Source: Streptomyces gelaticus
GTDB lineage: Bacteria; Actinomycetota; Actinomycetes; Streptomycetales; Streptomycetaceae
DNA length: 64,000 nucleotides
Direction of reading: 5' to 3'
Assembly: GCF_014649535.1 (NCBI RefSeq)
Contig: NZ_BMTF01000022.1
Location: 62,001 to 126,000, forward strand
Part shown: positions 8,070-15,111 of the stretch, piece by piece
Position numbering within the stretch: position 1 is the stretch's first letter
Layout: the number at the start of each line of letters is the position of its first letter
Notes under the pieces: model-generated
Databases searched by the model: none
What the model was told of the DNA's origin: nothing
The model's input: only the letters and a program-made list of their open reading frames with translations
Translations under genes and position numbers: made by a program

Positions 8070-8270
8070 CTACTGCACGAAGTGGTCGAACTCGCCTGCC
8101 TTGACACCCTGGATGAACGCGGCGAAATTGCTGCGGCTCGTCCTGGCCACCACGCGCGGGTCGTCGCTCTCGCGCATCAGGATCTCCTCGGCGTGCCGTG
8201 CCACCTCGACGCACTGCTCTCCGCCGCCGCCGGAGAACGACGACTTCTGCCACTCGATGTCTGCGCTCAT
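8070..8270 (-). CDS. DUF397 small protein
   Basis: Small DUF397 protein of 66 residues with the family landmarks EWQKSSFSGGGGEQCVEVA at the N-terminus and FAAFIQGVKAGEFD at the C-terminus. DUF397 proteins are short partners of XRE-DUF5753 regulators in streptomycetes, as at the whiJ locus, where they are thought to modulate the regulator. It starts 12 bp after the XRE gene stop, so the two form one operon. The ATG at 8270 (MSADIEW) fits the family start; an upstream ATG at 8285 would add five residues and overlap the XRE stop. Confidence 0.9.
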   Translation of the reverse strand: MSADIEWQKSSFSGGGGEQCVEVARHAEEILMRESDDPRVVARTSRSNFAAFIQGVKAGEFDHFVQ

Positions 8271-8281
8271 GCTGCGGATTA

Positions 8282-9136
8282 TCACAGGTCTCGTGCGATG
8301 TGGTGAATGAAGCTCCGCGACTCCTCAGGGGCGAGGCTGACCCGCTGGGCGAAGTCGAGTTGCATGCGATAGCGGTTCAGATCGGCTACCGAGTCCAGCT
8401 GAACGCCCCCGAACGGGGCGTCGATGTGGACGGTGTCCAACTGGGGCGCGACCCCGCCCGCGTACAGCACGGTCTGCGTCACCTCGACGAACTTCTCGCT
8501 GGCGAACGGGATCACGCGCACGGACACGTCCGGCCTGTCGGCTGCCTCCAGGAGGCGCACCAACTGGCCGCGCGCGACCTCGCGGCCGCCGACCCGCATG
8601 CGGAGACCGGCCTCATGGACGATGACATCGAACTTCGGTGGCTTCTCGCGGTCGAGCACCGCCTGCCTGCGCATGCGGTGCTCGACTCTGGCCTCCACCT
8701 CGTCCTCGGGCAGCCTGGGCAGCACTCCCTCGAACAGTGCCCGCGCGTACTGCGGTGTCTGGATCAGCCCCGGCAGCGTCACGGACTGGAGACAGCGCAT
8801 ATGGCTGGCGTGGTGTTCCAGCTCCGCGATGTTCAGGAAACCCGGTGCGAGGACGCCTCGGTATTCGTCCCACCAGAACTGGCCCCGATGCTCCCGCGAT
8901 ATGGCGCACAGCGCCTCGATCAACGTGGTGTCGTCGCAGGCGTAGAAGCTGGCCAGGCGGCGGATCCGCTCCTCGCTGATGCCGATGCGGCCCGCTTCCA
9001 TGTGGCTGATCTTCGCCTGATCGGTCGAGATGAGTCCGGCGGCCTCGCGAGCGGTCCGGCCGGCCTGCTCGCGCAGCTTCCTCAGTTCGCAGCCAAGGCG
9101 TGCCTGGCGTGCGGTCGGGTTGTCCCTCGGTGGCAT
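8282..9136 (-). CDS. XRE helix-turn-helix regulator with DUF5753
   Basis: DNA-binding regulator of 284 residues. The N-terminal XRE helix-turn-helix (about 12-70, ELRKLREQAGRTAREAAG then QAKISHMEAGR) is followed by DUF5753 (about 100-275), beginning with the conserved LPGLIQTPQYARALFEG. This architecture is the WhiJ type, which in S. coelicolor affects development together with a DUF397 and an ATP-binding partner. Here DUF397 lies immediately downstream and the ATP-binding gene diverges upstream, giving the full trio. The ATG at 9136 follows a GGATGG ribosome site; a longer start at 9190 is less likely. Ligands and targets are unknown. Confidence 0.9.
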   Translation of the reverse strand: MPPRDNPTARQARLGCELRKLREQAGRTAREAAGLISTDQAKISHMEAGRIGISEERIRRLASFYACDDTTLIEALCAISREHRGQFWWDEYRGVLAPGFLNIAELEHHASHMRCLQSVTLPGLIQTPQYARALFEGVLPRLPEDEVEARVEHRMRRQAVLDREKPPKFDVIVHEAGLRMRVGGREVARGQLVRLLEAADRPDVSVRVIPFASEKFVEVTQTVLYAGGVAPQLDTVHIDAPFGGVQLDSVADLNRYRMQLDFAQRVSLAPEESRSFIHHIARDL

Positions 9137-9393
9137 GTCACCATCCTTCGCTCCGGCGCAGTCTTGCGTGGTGCGGCCGTTCCGGTCCACCCGATCGCGT
9201 GAAGTGCCAGGGGCAACCTTGCTACGGCGCTTTCTTGCCCCCTATGGTCCCACTGGGTGGAAGCCTCAGGGTTTCGCCGTCCGAAGTGCAGCCCCTTGCA
9301 AGCGAGTTGACTGCTTGACGGGACGGGCCAATGCCACGGACCACGCCCACCGCACGACGCCCCGGAGACCGCATCACGCAGGGAGATCGCGCC

Positions 9394-9858
9394 ATGCCCC
9401 CCGTAACCGCTCCTCCAGTACCTGCCCCCTACCTCCCCCAACGCGGCGAGCGCTACCGGCTCGTCGCGCCGAACACTCCCACCGCTCCCAAGATCGTGCG
9501 GGACTTCGTGGCGACGGTGCTGTGGGTCGCCGGGCACCCCCGCCTCGTCGACGACGCCCGGCTCTGCGTGAGTGAGGTCGTCTCCAACGCGTACTGCCAC
9601 ACGGGCTCGCCGCAGGTCCGGGTGGAGGTCACCGTCAGCCAGCGGCAGGTGACGGTGTACGTGACGGACGACGAACCCGGCCGCCTCCCCGCACCGCCGC
9701 CCCCGCGCGCCCCCTCGCCGGAGGCCGGTGCGGACGAGAGCGGCCGGGGGCTTCTGCTCGTGGACGCTCTCGCCGCACGGTGGGGGACCACCGCGTACGG
9801 GGACCGCTCGCCGCACTCGAAGACGGTGTGGTTCACCCTCGCCGCCACCGGACGCTGA
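9394..9858 (+). CDS. ATP-binding protein, HATPase (anti-sigma/SpoIIAB-like) family
   Basis: Single-domain GHKL ATPase of 154 residues, related to SpoIIAB/RsbW anti-sigma kinases. An N-terminal Pro-rich tail precedes the fold. The N box ARLCVSEVVSNAYCHT (about 58-73), the DDEPGR segment (G1 region, about 96) and the SGRGLLLVDALAARWG lid (about 120-135) are visible. Such proteins are common in Streptomyces next to XRE/DUF397 genes. The ATG at 9394 is supported by GGGAG at 9381. It diverges from the XRE gene with 257 bp between them. A decayed partial copy of the same gene occurs at 11673-11762. Kinase activity is not shown. Confidence 0.88.
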   Translation: MPPVTAPPVPAPYLPQRGERYRLVAPNTPTAPKIVRDFVATVLWVAGHPRLVDDARLCVSEVVSNAYCHTGSPQVRVEVTVSQRQVTVYVTDDEPGRLPAPPPPRAPSPEAGADESGRGLLLVDALAARWGTTAYGDRSPHSKTVWFTLAATGR

Positions 9859-9906
9859 GGCCTACAGGCCTACAGGCCTACAGGCCTACAGGCCTACAGG
9901 CCTGCA
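9859..9906. repeat. Six tandem copies of an 8-bp unit
   Basis: The unit GGCCTACA is repeated five times exactly, and a sixth copy is GGCCTGCA. The array begins at the base after the stop codon of the ATP-binding gene. It is a microsatellite-like array that could vary by slippage. There are no spacers, so it is not CRISPR. Confidence 0.95.
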
Positions 9907-10064
9907 TGCGCTGAGGAGCGTCGGCTGCATCCGCCTTGTCTGCAACACGGCCTTGGAAGAGTGCACTCGGTGTCTGGTACCGCGAGCAGCGTCGCGTCTC
10001 CTGCGTAGAGAGGACCGGGCTTCCTCGCCGAGGTGTCCTCCGTGACGCTCCAGCAGGCTCAGCG

Positions 10065-10098
10065 GCTGAGCGCCACCCGGCGGCGGGTGGCGCTCAGC
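10065..10098 (-). terminator. Terminator hairpin after the SH3-like secreted protein
   Basis: A 15-bp perfect stem, GCTGAGCGCCACCCG (10065-10079) against its reverse complement (10084-10098), with a four-base loop. It lies about 40 bp past the minus-strand gene ending at 10140. Confidence 0.75.
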
Positions 10099-10139
10099 TT
10101 TCCTGCAGTTCGTAGACCGCCGTTGTGCGGGGTCGTAGC

Positions 10140-10484
10140 TCAGCACTCCTTCGGGGGGATGAAGGGCGACTCGAAGTGCCCGGCCCACGCCCACTGCTGC
10201 GGTGTGTGGTTGTAGAGCCTGTACCACAGCCTCCCCGAGGGGGTTTTGGTGGTTTGGCACGCAATGGACAGCGTCGTGCCCGCCCGGACCGTGCGGATCT
10301 TCGACGAGGACGAGCTGGGCCCCGCGTAGATGGGAGTGGTTTCCAGCGCGGTCAATTTGATGTAGGCCGGTGCGGCGGCGACTTGCGTCTGAGCGGACGC
10401 GGATGTCGCAGTGAATCCGGTGAAGGCGATGCCGACTGCCGCGAGCATGGCAGCCTTCGTCAGAACCCTGTTGAGGATGGTCAT
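10140..10484 (-). CDS. Small secreted SH3-like protein
   Basis: A 114-residue protein with a Sec signal peptide (hydrophobic core about residues 10-28, cleavage after ASA near 31). The mature part looks like a bacterial SH3 domain: IYAGPSSSSSKIRTVRAGTTLSIACQT followed by RLWYRLYN and WAWAGHFESPF. Such domains bind wall peptides or mediate protein contacts outside the cell. There are two cysteines in the mature protein (in IACQ and at the C-terminal KEC), possibly a disulfide. It appears monocistronic, with a terminator downstream. Function beyond a wall or secreted role is unknown. Confidence 0.75.
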   Translation of the reverse strand: MTILNRVLTKAAMLAAVGIAFTGFTATSASAQTQVAAAPAYIKLTALETTPIYAGPSSSSSKIRTVRAGTTLSIACQTTKTPSGRLWYRLYNHTPQQWAWAGHFESPFIPPKEC

Positions 10485-10704
10485 GTGACTCCAATCTCAG
10501 GTGATATCGATGGATCGCAGAGCATTTGAGGCGGACATGCTCCGCACCATGCCGTTCTGCGTCGACTGGAGGCGGCCGAGGCCGCTGCCGAGCCGGCTGG
10601 TCCGGTGGGATTCGCCCGGATGCCGGGCCTGACCGGTCTCGACCCGCGGCCCCCTGCGCAAGGTGGTCACGACAGTGATCCGCTGGTCATCACGGCCTGC
10701 CCCG

Positions 10705-10992
10705 TCACCGTGACAGCAGGGTGTGGATCTGGCGGGGCTTGACCTCGCGCTCGTCGAAGCCGACGGCCGCCGGGCACTCCCGGGCCACAGCGGCGAACGC
10801 TGCCTGGAATGCCTGCTGGGACTCGAACGCTCCGGTGGTGACGACGGCGTCGCCCTCGGGAGTGACCCAGGGCTCGGCGCGCAGGAATCCCGGCTGCGAG
10901 GACAGCACCTCGCGGACCTGGCGGCAGCGGTCGACGAACTCCTCGACATGCTCGGGGCTCGGGTAGTGAAAAGCGACGAAGCCGAACGACAT
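10705..10992 (-). CDS. Antibiotic biosynthesis monooxygenase (ABM)-fold protein
   Basis: A 95-residue single-domain dimeric ferredoxin-like protein. MSFGFVAFHYPSPEHVEEFV, a central PGFLRAEPWVTPEGDAVVTTGAFES and a following helix match the ABM or EthD-like pattern. Members act as small cofactor-free monooxygenases, haem-degrading enzymes or stress proteins; the substrate is unknown. The ATG at 10992 has a good GAGGGG ribosome site. It diverges from a TetR regulator across two inverted repeats, so it is the most likely target of that regulator. Confidence 0.72.
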   Translation of the reverse strand: MSFGFVAFHYPSPEHVEEFVDRCRQVREVLSSQPGFLRAEPWVTPEGDAVVTTGAFESQQAFQAAFAAVARECPAAVGFDEREVKPRQIHTLLSR

Positions 10993-11011
10993 GACGATCC
11001 CCTCTTTGGGA

Positions 11012-11027
11012 TATACGCTTACGTATA
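11012..11027. promoter_or_regulatory. Inverted repeat in the ABM/TetR promoter region
   Basis: TATACG-CTTA-CGTATA, six-base arms in an AT-rich patch only 20 bp before the monooxygenase ATG. It is either a promoter element or the first of two regulator sites. Confidence 0.45.
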
Positions 11028-11040
11028 ACGAGAGGTTAGA

Positions 11041-11066
11041 CCTGTTGTACGGCCCCGTACAACAGG
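11041..11066. promoter_or_regulatory. 26-bp operator for the divergent TetR regulator
   Basis: The arm CCTGTTGTACGG at 11041-11052 and its exact reverse complement at 11055-11066 are separated by two bases. The size and symmetry are those of TetR-family operators, and it sits 25 bp before the TetR ATG. Confidence 0.65.
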
Positions 11067-11090
11067 CGGAGGAGTGAGGCGGGTCACACC

Positions 11091-11660
11091 ATGGGTTCGT
11101 TGCGTACACCGCGCGAAAGTTGGGTCGAGGAGGGCCTGCGGGCGCTGGCGTCAGGCGGTGTGGACGCCGTGCGCGTCGAGGCCCTGGCCAAGGCCCTCGG
11201 CGTGACCAAGGGCGGGTTCTACGGCTACTTCGCCGACCGTGACGCGCTGCTGGAGGAAATGCTGGACACCTGGGAACGGGAGGCCACCGACGACGTCTTC
11301 GACCGGATCGAGCGCGAAGGGGGAGACGTCATGGACAAGGCCTACTTGGCCGGGCGGCTCACCTTCTCCGACCGCCTGCACCCCATCGATCTGGCCGTCC
11401 GCGACTGGGCCCGCCGTGACCAGGCTGTCGCCGAGCGCCTGCGCCGCGTGGACAACGTGCGCATGGGCCTGCTGCGCGAGGCGTTCGGCACCGTCTGCGC
11501 CGACCCGGACGAGATCGAGGCCCGCAGCGTACTGGCGTTCTGTGCGGCCATCGGCAGCCACTTCCTTGCTGCCGACCACCCCGGCAGCACCCGCGCCCAG
11601 GTTCTCGCTCGCGCCGGCGACCTCATCCTCAACCGCCCGCCCGGCAACCCCGCCCAGTGA
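11091..11660 (+). CDS. TetR family transcriptional regulator
   Basis: TetR repressor of 189 residues. The helix-turn-helix is at about 8-55 (VEALAKALGVTKGGFYGYFADRD is the recognition region); the rest is a helical ligand-binding and dimer domain with no recognisable ligand signature. The ATG at 11091 follows a GGAGGAG ribosome site. It is divergent from the ABM-fold gene with a near-perfect operator in between, so self-control and control of that gene are likely. Some relatives regulate quinone- or electrophile-response oxidoreductases, but that cannot be read from the sequence. Confidence 0.88.
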   Translation: MGSLRTPRESWVEEGLRALASGGVDAVRVEALAKALGVTKGGFYGYFADRDALLEEMLDTWEREATDDVFDRIEREGGDVMDKAYLAGRLTFSDRLHPIDLAVRDWARRDQAVAERLRRVDNVRMGLLREAFGTVCADPDEIEARSVLAFCAAIGSHFLAADHPGSTRAQVLARAGDLILNRPPGNPAQ

Positions 11661-11672
11661 TCACTCCCTGAT

Positions 11673-11762
11673 CCCCGTAACGGCTCCTCCGGCGCCCGCC
11701 CCCTGCCTCCCCCGATGCGGCGAGCGGTACCTGCTCGTCGCGCCGCCGCCGGGTGCTGAGGC
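11673..11762 (+). pseudogene. Relic of an ATP-binding (HATPase) gene with its middle deleted
   Basis: This 90-bp stretch closely matches the beginning of the ATP-binding gene at 9394 (CCCGTAAC.GCTCCTCC through GGCGAGCG.TACC.GCTCGTCGCGCCG, encoding PVTAPPAPAPCLP and then GERYLLVAP). It then jumps to the very end of that gene, with GCCGCC.CCGG..GCTGAGGC matching its stop-codon region. The intervening ~380 bp are absent. It has no start codon, so it is a deletion relic of a paralogue. Confidence 0.7.
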
Positions 11763-11815
11763 GTCCGGCGTGCGTGCCGGAGCGGCGCGACCCGTGAGCG
11801 CGACTCACCTCTCCG

Positions 11816-11850
11816 TTGATTTGGACGACCGTCCAGGACTATCGTCCAAA
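11816..11850 (+). promoter_or_regulatory. Promoter covered by tandem operators for the membrane protein-TetR operon
   Basis: A possible -35 TTGATT (11816-11821) and -10 TATCGT (11840-11845) are 18 bp apart. Overlying them is a dyad TTTGGACGA (11820) / TCGTCCAAA (ending 11850), with internal sub-repeats TGGACG-AC-CGTCCA and GGAC-TATC-GTCC. This is the expected arrangement for autorepression by the TetR protein encoded at 12294. Confidence 0.6.
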
Positions 11851-11907
11851 CAGAAAGGCGGCCGACTCCCGCACGTAGACGTGCACGTACACGTATCGGA
11901 GAGCGTG

Positions 11908-12297
11908 ATGAATCAATCCTTGTTGGCGACCGTGACTGCGGCACTCCTGGTCTGGGAGGCGCTTCTGCTGATTCCCATGGTCCCGGGGAAGCTGATCGAC
12001 ACGAGGGACTTCTCCCCGCTTCCCCGGTGGCAGTACAACAGCTTCAACGTGTATCTGACCTCCCTCGGGCTCGCCAGCTTCGTGGTGGCCGGGTTCGCCA
12101 TGGCCGGGCAGCACTGGGCGTTCGTGGCGGCACTGGTGCTGAGCCTCGGCTACATCGCGGTTTTCGCGGCCGACCTCGGCGCGGTCTTCCCCGTCGTGCC
12201 CGACCCCCTGCCGGTGCAGTTGCTCGTCCTCGAAGCGATCGCGCTGGCCTCGGCCGGCGTGATCGCCGTGATCGCGATCCAGGGGATGCGGCTGTGA
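11908..12297 (+). CDS. Four-helix membrane protein of unknown function
   Basis: A 129-residue integral membrane protein with four hydrophobic segments (about residues 3-22, 45-68, 70-92 and 100-126) and a short RDFSPLPRWQYNSFN loop after the first. I do not recognise the family; size and topology resemble DoxX-like or small multidrug-related proteins, but no signature residues support this. The ATG at 11908, or the GTG at 11905, follows a GGAGAG site. The stop overlaps the TetR start as GTGA, so both are made from one promoter, and the protein is probably what that repressor controls. Confidence 0.75.
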   Translation: MNQSLLATVTAALLVWEALLLIPMVPGKLIDTRDFSPLPRWQYNSFNVYLTSLGLASFVVAGFAMAGQHWAFVAALVLSLGYIAVFAADLGAVFPVVPDPLPVQLLVLEAIALASAGVIAVIAIQGMRL

Positions 12298-12884
12298 GCA
12301 ACGAGTCCACGAGTCCCTCGCGCGGGACGGATACGCGCGAGAAGATCATCGAAGCCGCTGCTTCTCTCATTCCCGAGCTGGGCTGGGGCGATGTGAGCAG
12401 CCGGCGGGTCGCGGAGCGCGCGGGTGTGAACACCGGAGTGATCCACTACCACGTGGGGAGCATCGGCGAACTCCGGCGCATCGCCGCAGTGCGGAAGATC
12501 CGGACGTTCTTCCTCGACCGGATCGGCGGAGCCCTGGCGCAGGCGGACCCGGCCGTGGCCGTGGAAACCATGCTCCGGGCGTTGTCCGCCAACGATCCGC
12601 GTGATCCGGAACTGCTGCTGTTGTACGAGTCCCTCGTCGCGGCGAGCCGGGACGACGAGCTGCGTGCCGAAATCGCCGCCATGCTGGCCGAGTTGCGGCA
12701 GCGGCTGTGCGACTGGTTCGGGGCCCGGGGCGTCGCGCGTCCGCTCACCGTCGCAGTTACCCTCACGGCGGCGATCGACGGCTACCTGCTCCAGCGGTCG
12801 CTCGACCCGTCCGTCGAGCCCGGCCCCCTCATCGACGGCCTGGTCGGTCTGGTCCGGCAACAGCTCGCAGCCGACGGATCATGA
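12294..12884 (+). CDS. TetR family transcriptional regulator
   Basis: TetR-type regulator of 196 residues. The N-terminal helix-turn-helix is at about 15-60, with RVAERAGVNTGVIHYHVGSIGEL as the recognition region; the C-terminal domain resembles the TetR_C dimerisation regions of unknown ligand. The GTG at 12294 overlaps the membrane-protein stop, so translation is coupled. Autorepression through the tandem dyads at 11820-11850 is inferred. Confidence 0.88.
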   Translation: MSNESTSPSRGTDTREKIIEAAASLIPELGWGDVSSRRVAERAGVNTGVIHYHVGSIGELRRIAAVRKIRTFFLDRIGGALAQADPAVAVETMLRALSANDPRDPELLLLYESLVAASRDDELRAEIAAMLAELRQRLCDWFGARGVARPLTVAVTLTAAIDGYLLQRSLDPSVEPGPLIDGLVGLVRQQLAADGS

Positions 12885-12895
12885 GGTGCAGAAGC

Positions 12896-12935
12896 GCGGG
12901 AACCGCACGGTGGGGGACCACCGTGCGGTTCCCGC
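12896..12935. terminator. Bidirectional terminator between convergent genes
   Basis: An 18-bp perfect stem: GCGGGAACCGCACGGTGG at 12896-12913 pairs with 12918-12935, with a four-base loop. It serves both the TetR gene and the converging acyltransferase gene. Confidence 0.85.
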
Positions 12936-12949
12936 ACTCGTAGCGGCCC

Positions 12950-14311
12950 TCATACGCTGCCCTGCCGGGAGAGAACCCGGACATCTTCACGGCGCACCAT
13001 CAGCTGAACGGGCACGGTGCGAGAGCTCTGCCCGGCAACAGCCTTCGGGGCGGTCCGCTCCCGTACGACGAGCAGCCCCGCCAGCACCAGCGCCACCCAG
13101 AGCACCGGACCGAGCGGGTTTCCGGGGGAAATGAAACCTTGCGCGGCAAGTCCGAGAAGGCCGCCGGCGGAAAGCACGGCCGCGAGAACGATCTTGCCCA
13201 GGTTCATTTCCGATGCCGTACCGGAACGGCGGCGGAATTCGAACCGGCCGAAAATTCTGGTGAAGCACACCAGGAAGAATCCCGAAACGCCGACCCACAG
13301 CGGAGCCACCATGAACCACATCGGGCTGCCGGGCTTCGGTGTCGCGAAGCCGAGTCCGACCATGGCGATTCCCGCCGTCATCACGAGCGCGGGCATGTGC
13401 CAGAGATACAGGGTCATGAAGCGGGTTCCGCACCACTGCAGGAAGGCGGTGGCCGTGGGACGTTCGGCGAAGCGCGTCAGGGCCGGCTTGAGCGTCAGCC
13501 AGAGTCCGAGCTGGCCGATCGTCAGCGACATCATCAGCGCGGTCGGAGGGCTCATGTTGGAGACCGGGGCCCCGGGCATTCCGATCATGGAGGCCGGGTA
13601 GGGCCCGAAGAACACGGCGGCCGCGGTGAGCCCGAAGCCGGCCGCGGCCAGACCCAGCGATGCCCGCGCGTTCTGCATGCGCAGGCCGCCGTCGGCGTAG
13701 TGGAAGCCGAACTGGTGGGCAGCCAGCCAGACGAACAGGGCGTTCACGAAACCGATCGCGGGGCTGACCTCGAAGCGCAGCACATCGACGGCCAGGGCGC
13801 AGGCGGCGAGTACGCCGATGACCCGCCATCCGTACCGTCGATACCACGTGAACATCACCGGCGTGAGCGCGACCACGAGCACATAGACGGCGAGGAACCA
13901 GAGCAGCTGCCCGGCTGTTTTGCCCGCCATCAGCACCGGTTGCCGAGGCACCCCCGCGCCGGTCAACACGTGGGGCAGCAGCAGCCACACGGCTGCCAGG
14001 GGTACGACCGGCACCAGAAGACGCGCGATTCTGCTCCGGAGCCAGGTGTGCACCGATTTCGCCGATCGGAACGAGAAGAAATTGGCGGCTCCGCCGGCGA
14101 AGAACACCATGGGCATGACCTGCGTCAGCCATGTGACAATCCACCAGCCGGGACTTGCGAGTGCGTTCCCGGCGCTCAATTTCCCATCCTCATAGGCCAG
14201 TACGGGCATGAGCCAGTGCTGGGAAATCACGGCCAGCACGCACAGTGCTCTGATGACGTCTATGAATGAATCGCGACCGCGACCGGGTGAATGAGCCTGC
14301 GTCTGCTGCAT
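12950..14311 (-). CDS. Membrane acyltransferase (acyltransferase 3 / OafA-like)
   Basis: Integral membrane O-acyltransferase of 453 residues with ten to twelve membrane helices. The N-terminal DSFIDVIRALCVLAVISQHW matches the RxxR-like and catalytic His region of acyltransferase family 3, and PMVFFAGGAANFFS and FLQWCGTRFMTLYLWHMPAL are further family segments. These enzymes add acetyl or other acyl groups from cytoplasmic donors to sugars, wall polymers or natural products. The substrate is not evident, since the neighbours are not biosynthetic. The ATG at 14311 is the first in-frame start and lacks a clear ribosome site; the shared 295-bp divergent region with two hairpins may matter for expression. 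Confidence 0.82.
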   Translation of the reverse strand: MQQTQAHSPGRGRDSFIDVIRALCVLAVISQHWLMPVLAYEDGKLSAGNALASPGWWIVTWLTQVMPMVFFAGGAANFFSFRSAKSVHTWLRSRIARLLVPVVPLAAVWLLLPHVLTGAGVPRQPVLMAGKTAGQLLWFLAVYVLVVALTPVMFTWYRRYGWRVIGVLAACALAVDVLRFEVSPAIGFVNALFVWLAAHQFGFHYADGGLRMQNARASLGLAAAGFGLTAAAVFFGPYPASMIGMPGAPVSNMSPPTALMMSLTIGQLGLWLTLKPALTRFAERPTATAFLQWCGTRFMTLYLWHMPALVMTAGIAMVGLGFATPKPGSPMWFMVAPLWVGVSGFFLVCFTRIFGRFEFRRRSGTASEMNLGKIVLAAVLSAGGLLGLAAQGFISPGNPLGPVLWVALVLAGLLVVRERTAPKAVAGQSSRTVPVQLMVRREDVRVLSRQGSV

Positions 14312-14352
14312 GCAATCATCGTGCGGTCAGCGGGCGTTACGGGCAGTAAAGC

Positions 14353-14377
14353 GGCCCCCCGAATTCATTGGGGGGCC
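14353..14377. repeat. Hairpin in the acyltransferase/secreted-protein intergenic region
   Basis: GGCCCCCC (14353-14360) and GGGGGGCC (14370-14377) pair around the nine-base loop GAATTCATT. It lies 42 bp upstream of the acyltransferase start and ahead of a second hairpin. Confidence 0.6.
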
Positions 14378-14387
14378 AGCACCGCGC

Positions 14388-14415
14388 GCCGTGGTGGGGT
14401 TCTCCCCACCACGGC
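14388..14415. terminator. Strong 12-bp hairpin between divergent genes
   Basis: GCCGTGGTGGGG (14388-14399) and its exact reverse complement (14404-14415) with the loop TTCT. A terminator-grade stem between two divergently oriented genes is unusual; it may be an attenuator or insulate upstream transcription. Confidence 0.6.
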
Positions 14416-14606
14416 CCCGATCGTGTTCATGGGGAACGGACGGCTCCGAATCCTGTCGACCGGGGCACGTGCGGCCCGGAGATCCACAGGAGTTCCGAGC
14501 GAGGCCGGGCGGGCCGAGGCCGGTGTCGTGTTCTCCATGCCCGGGGCGGCCGACGGCCCTACGCCGGTCCGGTCCGACCGGGCAAATCCGTCAAATGGAG
14601 GATCAT

Positions 14607-15023
14607 ATGCGCGCACGCCTCGCCGCCGTCGTCGGAACGGTCCTCCTGGGCGCCGGCATGCTGGTCAACGTACCCGCCGCCCACGCGGCCGACCCTGTCA
14701 GCGAGTTCGACGTGACTGTCGGGAACACCTACACCAGAGGCACGATCACCTGGCACAACCGATCGGTCACCGTGGCCGGCGAACAGAAGTCGGTCTCCTC
14801 GTCGAGCTGCCGGGGAACCACCGCATTCACCCTCGATGCCTCCAACAAGCAGTTGGGCCTCAACTACACCTCCCGAACGTGCGGGGCCAGTGAGACGTTC
14901 ACCCCGTTCACCATGCCGGCGGACGTCTCCGGCGGAGCCGCAGTCGTACGGATCTGCCTCGACGACGGCGCGCTCCCGGCGACCTACTACAGCTGCAAGC
15001 GCTACGGGCGCCCGTCGAGCTGA
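14607..15023 (+). CDS. Small secreted protein of unknown function
   Basis: A 138-residue protein with a clear Sec signal peptide (RARLAAVVGTVLLGAGMLVNV, cleavage after AHA near residue 27). The mature domain of about 110 residues is rich in Ser, Thr and beta-forming residues and has four cysteines (in SSSCRG, SRTCGA, RICLDD and YSCKR), probably two disulfides. The last part, VVRICLDDGALPATYYSCKRY, resembles other small streptomycete exported proteins, but I cannot name the family. GGAGGATC at 14597 is a strong ribosome site for the ATG at 14607. Confidence 0.78.
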   Translation: MRARLAAVVGTVLLGAGMLVNVPAAHAADPVSEFDVTVGNTYTRGTITWHNRSVTVAGEQKSVSSSSCRGTTAFTLDASNKQLGLNYTSRTCGASETFTPFTMPADVSGGAAVVRICLDDGALPATYYSCKRYGRPSS

Positions 15024-15111
15024 CCCGGGTCCTTAAGAACCGGGCTTGAGGGGGCCGCCCGACCGACTGTTGGGCTGCTTCACCCCGTCCGGGCGCCCCT
15101 CGGGAGTCATC

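Noticed and set aside
9859..9906. CRISPR array
   Set aside because: The repeats are eight bases long, contiguous, and have no spacers, and no cas genes are present.
14559..14756. Minus-strand small frame opposite the secreted protein
   Set aside because: Antisense to a gene with a clear signal peptide and strong ribosome site; no independent evidence.
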